This document shows positions 45,738-52,114 of a DNA stretch of 54,709 bases, one piece after another (position 1 is the first letter of the stretch; every line of letters begins with the position of its first letter). Both the position numbers and the translations under genes were made by a program. The stretch comes from Schlesneria paludicola DSM 18645 (GTDB lineage Bacteria > Planctomycetota > Planctomycetia > Planctomycetales > Planctomycetaceae). Location of the stretch: contig CAMAYU010000020.1 in the NCBI GenBank assembly GCA_945862235.1, positions 1 through 54,709 on the forward strand. Reading direction: 5' to 3'. Below the pieces are notes generated by a model, which made no database searches, was not told the DNA's origin, and saw only the letters and a list, made by a program, of their open reading frames with translations.

Positions 45738-48700
45738 TCAGCACGTCGCTCCCGCCTCGGCGGCCTCAACCGCGTGCGCCAGGCGGACTCGCATTTGTTC
45801 GCGACGGGCGGCGGTCCAAGTCCGCGAGACTCGGCGAATGGAGGGTCTGAGCATCACGAGTGACACCTCGACCGGTGCGACTCCAAACCATTGTTCGACC
45901 GCGTGAGCGTAGACTCCCAGTTGGAATTCGTACGGCGCGAGAAGCTGTTCGTCGGCGGCATCAGCGGTGATGTCGTTCGTTTTGTAATCGAGGACATGCC
46001 AGCCACCGGCAGCGTCTTCGTACAGCACGTCGATCACACCGATAATGCGTGTCTTGGCGAATTGCTCCGCTTCCAATGACGGAGCGAGCAGCGAGAACTC
46101 GACCTCGCGGTGCAGGTGTTTCGCAGCAGCCAATTCGATGGCGAGGGGCGACGCGAACAGTCGATCGAGCAGCGCACGGGCCGCCACCAGAACGTCCTCG
46201 CTGACGTGATCGCGATGGGCCGTGGCGGCGGTGGCGAGGCGCGCTGGCCAATTGTCGGGCTGGGCGAAATCAATCTGTTCGAGAACCGCGTGGACCAGCG
46301 TGCCCAGCGTCGTCGCCTGATCGGGATCGACCGGCGCGGCGTCTTCGCCGGTTGTACCGTAGTCCGGATGCCCTCGTCCGGACTGAATGTCATCGCCTGA
46401 CTGCGCTCGTCCGGACGTAGGCGTCCGAACGACAGCCGAAGGCGCTGCGTCGCCCCCAAGTTGCGCGTCGATCTCTTCCAACCGAGAAACACTGATCGGC
46501 GGCAGGTCACTCGCTTCGCGCGGCCAGCGGCGGGCAGAGGCGGGCGGCTCGGTTGGTTCGGCGAAGACGATCAGGTCGGTCAGCTCCGAGAGCGGGACTT
46601 GGCGTGCGGCTTCGTGATCGACGGGCTTCGCGGCGGGAGGCTCGCGATGCGCGAAGATCTCGGGAATCGTCTCGCGTCCCGCTGTGCGGAACTCCGAGGA
46701 ACCGAGCAGCGCGTCTCCCTTGGGCAATCCCGTCAGCAGGTCGAAGCGCGATTCAACCAACTCCAGCCACGGCGAGTTCCGCTTGGCTTCGAGTTCGATC
46801 CCGGCCGACAAGATCAGGTAGTCGGCCGCGCGCGTGCAGGCCACATAGAACAGGCGAATGGTCTCCTCGGCATCGGCCTCCTGCTCCAACAGGCCGTACA
46901 TTTTGAGACCGATGTGATCGTGTGAGACCCCGAACATCTCGGGGAGTTTGACGAGTGCCCCGAAGTCGGGATGCAGCACGGCCGAGCTGCCGCGCGGTGC
47001 TCCTTTGCGGTCGATGTCGGCGACGATGACGACGGGGAATTCGAGGCCCTTCGATTGGTGAATCGACATCAGGCGGATGACGTGGCCGGTCTCGGGCAGC
47101 GTCGTGGCGAACTCTTCGTCGGTCTCTTCGAGGACCGACGTGTGCAAGCGTTCGACGAAGTCTTGCAGCGTGAACAGCTCGCCCCGATCGAACTCGGCCG
47201 CCATCTCAATCAACTTCCGCAGATTGGCCACCTTGCGCGGACCAAGATGCTCGGTGAGCAGCGCCGCGTCGTAACCGGTTCGCTCAATGGCCCGCGTGAG
47301 GAGTTCCGCCAGCGGGAGCCGGTCCTTCACGGCGCGCAGTTCGGTCAGCACGTCGCGCGCGAAGCTCAGTCGCCGCTGCTGTTCATCGTCGAGGAACGCG
47401 GGTGGTTCCGCGAAAAGGCTGTCGTGCAGTGTCAGTCGGTCGCGGCTGAGAGCTTGAATCGTGTCGTCGCTGAGATTGAAGAACGGCGACCGCAGGATGC
47501 CGACCAATCCGATCAAGTCATCGGGATCGTTGAGGTACCGGCAAAGATTGAGTAGGTCGAACACTTCCTGCTGCGCGAAGAAGGCTTTGCCGCCGACGAG
47601 GTAGTAATCGAGACCGTAGCGTCGCAACGCCGACTCGTACTCTTGGACGTTCGATAACGCGCGGAACAGGATCACGATGTCGCCCGACTCGATCCGCCGC
47701 AGCACGAGCTGTCCCGTGGAGTCCTTCGCGCGGATGCGCGGCGTCGGGTCGGAGAGGAGTTCCGCGCAGCGTCGTGCGATCCAGTCGGCTTCGCGCGATC
47801 GAAGTTCGCCGACTCGGACCTTGCCGGCGGGTTCTTTCATGTCGCTCGCAACGGCATTTGTCTCATGCGGGACGGCATCAACACCAACCCGAAGCGTGAG
47901 CGAAGATGGTGTTATTCCTCGCACGGAATCATTTACGTTTTTGCCTTCGTCCTCGCTTACGCTTCGGGTTGGTGTGACGAGGTCTTCCACAGCGTCGCTC
48001 GTCGCGAGCAACAATTCGATCGCGGGCGTGGGCGAATGCTGGATCGTGTCGAACGGCGCGAGGGCTTCGTAGTTGTCGCCCATCGCGGCGGCGAAGAGAT
48101 GGTTGACGAAGTTCAGAACGGCGGGCTGGCTGCGAAAGTTGACGTTCAGCGGCAAGCGGCCTCGTTCGGGAATCTCTTGCCGCAGCTTCGCGAAGACGCC
48201 GGGATCGGCACGACGAAAGCGGTAGATCGACTGCTTCGCGTCACCGACGAGGAACAACCGCCCGCGCGTCAGTGCAGCGCCGCACAGCATCCGCACGACA
48301 TCGGCTTGAATCGGATCGGTGTCCTGAAACTCATCGACCATCAGTAGGCGAATCCCCGCCCCCACGCGGTTTCTCACGTCGGGGTTGTCTCGCAACAGAT
48401 CGCGTGCTTTCAGCAAGAGGTCATCGAAGTCGAGTAGTCCCTGCGACTGCTTCGCCCCCTGAAAGGCATCCGACGTGAGCCGCGCGAGTCGCAGCGCGCG
48501 GCAGGAGAACTCGGCTGCGAGCATCAAGTCGTCTTCGTTGATCGGCAGCAGCTCGACCAGTTTCGATGTCGCCTTGCGCAGCTCGGCGAAGGCGTCCTTG
48601 ATCTCTTCATGCACTTCTGGGCGAGGCCAGTTCTTGGCCGTTCCGCCACCTTGAACGCGGGCGTGCTCTTCAATCGCTTGCAACGGCGCGAGCGGCTCTT

Positions 48701-49496
48701 TCCACGGCAGTTTCGGCTCGAGCCACTGCAAGAGAATGGTGCGTCGTTCCTGCATCGTCGCGTGCGTCGAGTTGTTGTCCGTCAGCAACCCGAACGTGCG
48801 CAGCGTGCGCGGATGATTGCGGAACTCGGCGACCAGCCTGGGGACGAACTCGGACTCCCACTGCGTTCGCCAGCGCGCGGCAATGTCGTCGGGACTCTCG
48901 TCGGCCAACTTATCGAAGTCGATTTGAAACCGCTGATGAGCCAGCACGCGGAGCAGCTCGCGCGTTCGCTCGAGTCCAAATTGCAGGACGAACGCGCTCG
49001 CATCGGGATCGCCCCGCTCGACCAGTCCGTGCAGCACATCCTTCGCTGTGTTGCTGAGCAGCGTGTTGGCCAACGCCGGTTCGAGCAGCCCGAAACGGGG
49101 GTCCAATCCCGCTTCCACCGCTTGCGATCGAAGCAGACTGGTGCAGAACGAATGGATCGTGCTGACCCGCGCCGAATCGAGACCTCGCATCAGTGCGAGC
49201 CAGTGATCGACCTCATCCCGTTCGCACTGTTGGAGCCGCTGCTGACAGGCCGATCGAATGCGATCCCGCATCTCGCGCGCGGCCTTGTCGGTGAACGTGA
49301 TCGCGACGAGCGAGTGCAGTTCGGCCGAGTCGTCTCCCGCTTCGAGGCTCTTCAAAAATCGCTGCGTCAGCACGAACGTCTTGCCGCAACCCGCCCCAGC
49401 GGAAAGGGCGATCGACACCCCGCGCGTCTCAATCGCGGCCGCTTGTTGCTCGGTGAATCGGGGTCGGGAGGAAGTGCGGTGAGGCTGTACTGTCAT
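45738..49496 (-). CDS. addA: AddA-like UvrD-family helicase–nuclease carrying two in-frame palindrome insertions
   Basis: ATP-dependent DNA helicase with a C-terminal PD-(D/E)XK nuclease, as in AddA of AddAB double-strand-break repair complexes. It has 1252 residues. Walker A is LSAGAGCGKT (31–40), then VAITFTDKAAREMRDR (Ia), VSTIHSFC, Walker B LLMVDEFQDTD (about 386), GDAKQSIYRFRRAD, LNVNFRS, VIRLMSIHQSKGLEFPVVIV and RLFYVACTRA. The nuclease motif is IIGVIDVLYEDAAGG…HVLDYKTN (about 1150–1170). Residues about 507–539 (TPTRSVSEDEGKN…TLRVGVDA) are repeat B2, and about 1022–1045 are repeat Q, both in frame and at domain linkers. ATG 49496 is chosen. No AddB-like gene adjoins it. The insertions make this the oddest gene in the window; activity is assumed, not shown. 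Confidence 0.9.
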   Translation of the reverse strand: MTVQPHRTSSRPRFTEQQAAAIETRGVSIALSAGAGCGKTFVLTQRFLKSLEAGDDSAELHSLVAITFTDKAAREMRDRIRSACQQRLQQCERDEVDHWLALMRGLDSARVSTIHSFCTSLLRSQAVEAGLDPRFGLLEPALANTLLSNTAKDVLHGLVERGDPDASAFVLQFGLERTRELLRVLAHQRFQIDFDKLADESPDDIAARWRTQWESEFVPRLVAEFRNHPRTLRTFGLLTDNNSTHATMQERRTILLQWLEPKLPWKEPLAPLQAIEEHARVQGGGTAKNWPRPEVHEEIKDAFAELRKATSKLVELLPINEDDLMLAAEFSCRALRLARLTSDAFQGAKQSQGLLDFDDLLLKARDLLRDNPDVRNRVGAGIRLLMVDEFQDTDPIQADVVRMLCGAALTRGRLFLVGDAKQSIYRFRRADPGVFAKLRQEIPERGRLPLNVNFRSQPAVLNFVNHLFAAAMGDNYEALAPFDTIQHSPTPAIELLLATSDAVEDLVTPTRSVSEDEGKNVNDSVRGITPSSLTLRVGVDAVPHETNAVASDMKEPAGKVRVGELRSREADWIARRCAELLSDPTPRIRAKDSTGQLVLRRIESGDIVILFRALSNVQEYESALRRYGLDYYLVGGKAFFAQQEVFDLLNLCRYLNDPDDLIGLVGILRSPFFNLSDDTIQALSRDRLTLHDSLFAEPPAFLDDEQQRRLSFARDVLTELRAVKDRLPLAELLTRAIERTGYDAALLTEHLGPRKVANLRKLIEMAAEFDRGELFTLQDFVERLHTSVLEETDEEFATTLPETGHVIRLMSIHQSKGLEFPVVIVADIDRKGAPRGSSAVLHPDFGALVKLPEMFGVSHDHIGLKMYGLLEQEADAEETIRLFYVACTRAADYLILSAGIELEAKRNSPWLELVESRFDLLTGLPKGDALLGSSEFRTAGRETIPEIFAHREPPAAKPVDHEAARQVPLSELTDLIVFAEPTEPPASARRWPREASDLPPISVSRLEEIDAQLGGDAAPSAVVRTPTSGRAQSGDDIQSGRGHPDYGTTGEDAAPVDPDQATTLGTLVHAVLEQIDFAQPDNWPARLATAATAHRDHVSEDVLVAARALLDRLFASPLAIELAAAKHLHREVEFSLLAPSLEAEQFAKTRIIGVIDVLYEDAAGGWHVLDYKTNDITADAADEQLLAPYEFQLGVYAHAVEQWFGVAPVEVSLVMLRPSIRRVSRTWTAARREQMRVRLAHAVEAAEAGATC
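46361..46430. repeat. Palindromic element Q inside addA
   Basis: AGTCCGGATGCCCTCGTCCG (46361–46380) and GTCCGGACGTAGGCGTCCGA (46409–46428) are imperfect inverted copies. The segment is translated within the linker before the nuclease domain, where Gly/Asp-rich text such as SGRAQSGDDIQSGRGHPD appears. Confidence 0.65.
47879..47976. repeat. Palindromic element family B, copy B2, in frame inside addA
   Basis: Left arm ACACCAACCCGAAGCGTGAG from 47881 and right arm CCTCGCTTACGCTTCGGGTT from 47951, ending GGTGTG at 47976. The arms match B1 at nearly every base, with a longer, different centre. The 96-bp span 47881–47976 is a whole number of codons with no stop in the addA frame. Confidence 0.93.
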
Positions 49497-49632
49497 GGTG
49501 GGTCACGTTGTATCAAGGGCCACAACACCTCGACAGCAAGCGTGGGAGATGCCAACGGCTTTTCAACGTAGGGTCGGACCAACTGGACGGTGGCCCCTCA
49601 AGCGCGGGAGATGCGACGAGGCTGAGCGTGGC

Positions 49633-51072
49633 TCAGCTAGGTGGCTCGGCCGCGCGGAGCCTTACCGTGAACGTGCTTCCCTTTCCGAGCTGACTGGTCA
49701 CACGCACCTGTCCGCCGAACACCTGACAGTGGTGCTTGACGATCGACAGTCCCAGTCCGGTTCCACCGACCTCGCGCGAGCGGGCCTTATCGACGCGGAA
49801 AAACCGCTCGAAGATGCGGGCTTGGTTTTCCTTCGCGATGCCAACGCCGTTGTCTTCGATCTCGATCACGATCCCATCCACATCGCGTTTCCAACGCACG
49901 ACGATCCGTCCGCCGGAAGGCGTGTAATTGATGGCGTTGTCGAGCAAGTTGTCGGCGACCGTCCGCAAGCTTTCCTCGTCGGCCAGTCCCCAGAGTGGAT
50001 CCGTGGGAGCCTGCGTTTCCAATAACAGGCTCTTCGACTTCGCCACGTTTTGATGCTCGTCGATGCACTCATTCAAAATCTCGCTGACATCGATCGCGGT
50101 CAGATCGAAGGCGGGTTCATCCGACTCCATCCGCGCCAGTTCGAGCAGCTCCAAGATCAGGGTGTGGAGGCGATCCGCCTGTTCACCGATGCGAGTCACA
50201 AAACTGCGATTGTTGTCGGAGTCTTCGAGTGCCCCGTCGAGCAAGATTTCGGAATAGGCCGAGATTGCGGCGAGGGGTGTCTTCAATTCGTGCGACACGT
50301 TCGAGACAAAGTCGTGGCGCAAGCTTTCGAGTCGCCTCAAGTCCGTCACGTCATGCAGGACGAGGACCGCGCCCGAATTCAGTTCGCCCGGCAGTCGCGA
50401 CATGACGGCGGCCAGCACCGATTGCGTTCTCGGCACGTCAATTTCGATTCGCTGTTGTTCACCGCTCTCCAACGCCTGAATGACCAACTCTTGAAATTTC
50501 GGCAGACGAACAGCCTCCCACAACCGACGGCCCGTCAGACCGGTCGGCTTCAGATCGAGCATTCTGATCGCGGCACCGTTGGCGAGCAGGATGCGTTCCT
50601 GGGCATCCACCGCGATGACCCCTTCGACCATCGCTTCAAGGACGATGGCCAGTTGCTGGTTGTTCTGGTCGAGCGAGTCTCGCCAACGTTCCAGTTCGAT
50701 AATGCGTGCGGTCGCCCGACGGGACATGGCCTCATACGCGCTCACGAGCCGCCGTGGAAATGCCTCGGCGCTGCTGGGACTCAGACGAGCCGGTTCCGTC
50801 GCATTGCGATCACTCGCGAGGAAGCGGTCCACTGCAACGGTGATTTCGTTGACCGGAACCACGACCCGCTGGACGTAGCTCCGTGCCAGCCACGCCGCCA
50901 GCACCACAATAACCACCAGCACTCCCGTCACACGCCAGCACCAACCCAGCCATTCGCTCGGTCCCGCCGCAAGCGGAGGCGAACCACAAACCCACACTCC
51001 CGCCACCGCCGCACACGCGCCGCCCGCGACAATCATCACAAACGCACGCCAGAACTCTCGCGACGGCAACAT
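49633..51072 (-). CDS. PhoR-like sensor histidine kinase (orphan)
   Basis: Membrane histidine kinase of 479 residues. Two N-terminal helices (FVMIVAGGACAAVAGVWVC and VTGVLVVIVVLAAWLA) are followed by a HAMP-like linker. A PAS domain comes next (LEAMVEGVIAVDAQERILLA). HisKA has the phospho-His in FVSNVSHELKTPLAAISAYS, and HATPase has the N box NLLDNAINYTPSGG, G1 IEDNGVGI, F box RIFERFFRVDKARS and G2 GGTGLGLSIVKHH. This is the PhoR/WalK-like class, which often senses phosphate or envelope state. No response regulator is adjacent, so the partner is elsewhere. ATG 51072. Confidence 0.9.
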   Translation of the reverse strand: MLPSREFWRAFVMIVAGGACAAVAGVWVCGSPPLAAGPSEWLGWCWRVTGVLVVIVVLAAWLARSYVQRVVVPVNEITVAVDRFLASDRNATEPARLSPSSAEAFPRRLVSAYEAMSRRATARIIELERWRDSLDQNNQQLAIVLEAMVEGVIAVDAQERILLANGAAIRMLDLKPTGLTGRRLWEAVRLPKFQELVIQALESGEQQRIEIDVPRTQSVLAAVMSRLPGELNSGAVLVLHDVTDLRRLESLRHDFVSNVSHELKTPLAAISAYSEILLDGALEDSDNNRSFVTRIGEQADRLHTLILELLELARMESDEPAFDLTAIDVSEILNECIDEHQNVAKSKSLLLETQAPTDPLWGLADEESLRTVADNLLDNAINYTPSGGRIVVRWKRDVDGIVIEIEDNGVGIAKENQARIFERFFRVDKARSREVGGTGLGLSIVKHHCQVFGGQVRVTSQLGKGSTFTVRLRAAEPPS

Positions 51073-51398
51073 GAAGACACTCTCGGCAATTGACGGTTCT
51101 TGAAAAGCGGGCCTATGCTAGCGACCGCCTTGAAGGAGACAACCAACACCGCAACCACTGCTGTCGTTGGGTGTAGAGGTCGCCTCACACCAACCCGAAG
51201 CGTAAGCGAGGCCGTTCGCCCCGCACGGCTCAAGAGACGCGAGTCGATTGCAGGGGAAAGGCGAGCGAAGCTTGCTCTTTTCCTGCTGAACCTCATCACT
51301 CACGCGGCTGGCACCTCGTCGCTGACACTTCGGGTTGGTGTGGTGCGTTGTCACACGTCCGAATGCCGTTCCTGATTCATCACAGAAAGAAAGCCAAC
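51073..51398. other. Divergent intergenic region, histidine kinase / peroxiredoxin
   Basis: About 325 bp without a gene; roughly half is the diverged repeat B3 (51186–51342). ORFs seen here are translations of the repeat. Confidence 0.65.
51186..51342. repeat. Palindromic element family B, long diverged copy B3
   Basis: Left arm CACACCAACCCGAAGCGTAA (51186–51205) and right arm ending CACTTCGGGTTGGTGTG are inverted copies about 110 bp apart, with further small stems in the centre. Confidence 0.85.
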
Positions 51399-51989
51399 AT
51401 GAAGTTCACCCCGTTCCGCTGGAGCTTGGCCGTCGTCATTTTGAACCTACTGCGGATGGGAGCCGTCGCGGCCGATGCCGTTGATTTGAAGGTTGGAGAT
51501 GCCGCGCCGAAGTTTGCCGTGAAGGATGATTCAGGCAAGGACTGGAAGTCGGACGAGCATGTCGGCAAGAAGATCGTGGTCGTCTACTTCTATCCCGCCG
51601 ACATGACAGGTGGCTGCACCAAGCAGGCGTGCGGCTTCCGCGACGACATGGCCAAACTGTCCGGCAAGGACGTGGAGGTCGTCGGGGTGAGCGGTGACTC
51701 GGTGCGCAACCACCAACTGTTCAAGAAGGCGCACGAACTGAACTTCGCACTGCTGGCCGACACCGACGGCATGGTCGCGGAGAAGTTCGGCGTGCCGGTC
51801 ACCGCCGGCGAGAAGACGGTCAAGGCGACGATCGACGGAAAGGAAGAGGCCCTCACCCGCAGCGTCACCACGGCGCGATGGACGTTCGTCATCGACAAGC
51901 AGGGCAAGATCGCTCAGAAGAACTCATCGGTGAAAGCGGCCGATGACAGCAAGGCCATTCTCGAGCTGATCGAGAAGCTCAAGCCGTGA
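51399..51989 (+). CDS. Secreted peroxiredoxin (Bcp/AhpC-TSA family)
   Basis: Thiol peroxidase reducing hydrogen peroxide or organic peroxides. It has 196 residues with an N-terminal signal peptide (RWSLAVVILNLLRMGAVAADA), placing it in the periplasm or on the surface. The thioredoxin-fold core has VGDAAPKFAVKDDSGKDW and VVVYFYPADMTGGCTKQACG, with peroxidatic Cys at 73 and a second Cys at 78 (C-x4-C, the Bcp/PrxQ arrangement). It ends with VVGVSGDSVRNHQLFKK, LLADTDGMVAEKFGV and WTFVIDKQGKIA. ATG 51399 is preferred because it opens the signal peptide; upstream codons belong to the repeat region. Confidence 0.9.
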   Translation: MKFTPFRWSLAVVILNLLRMGAVAADAVDLKVGDAAPKFAVKDDSGKDWKSDEHVGKKIVVVYFYPADMTGGCTKQACGFRDDMAKLSGKDVEVVGVSGDSVRNHQLFKKAHELNFALLADTDGMVAEKFGVPVTAGEKTVKATIDGKEEALTRSVTTARWTFVIDKQGKIAQKNSSVKAADDSKAILELIEKLKP

Positions 51990-52008
51990 TGTCGCAGTCC
52001 CCTTCCCA

Positions 52009-52072
52009 ATCAGCCGCAGGGCGCTAGCCCCGGTTTGGATGACACAAACCGGGGCTAGCGCCTGCGGCTGAT
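52009..52072. repeat. Palindromic element family L between convergent genes
   Basis: ATCAGCCGCAGGGCGCTAGC and its complement (right arm 52046–52072) form a stem of about 27 bp with a one-base bulge and a nine-base loop. The position between two convergent stops fits a bidirectional terminator-like hairpin, but there is no T-run. Confidence 0.88.
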
Positions 52073-52114
52073 AGCAGCCTGTTTCACTTCGGGATGTGAT
52101 TGCGACCTCGTTCC

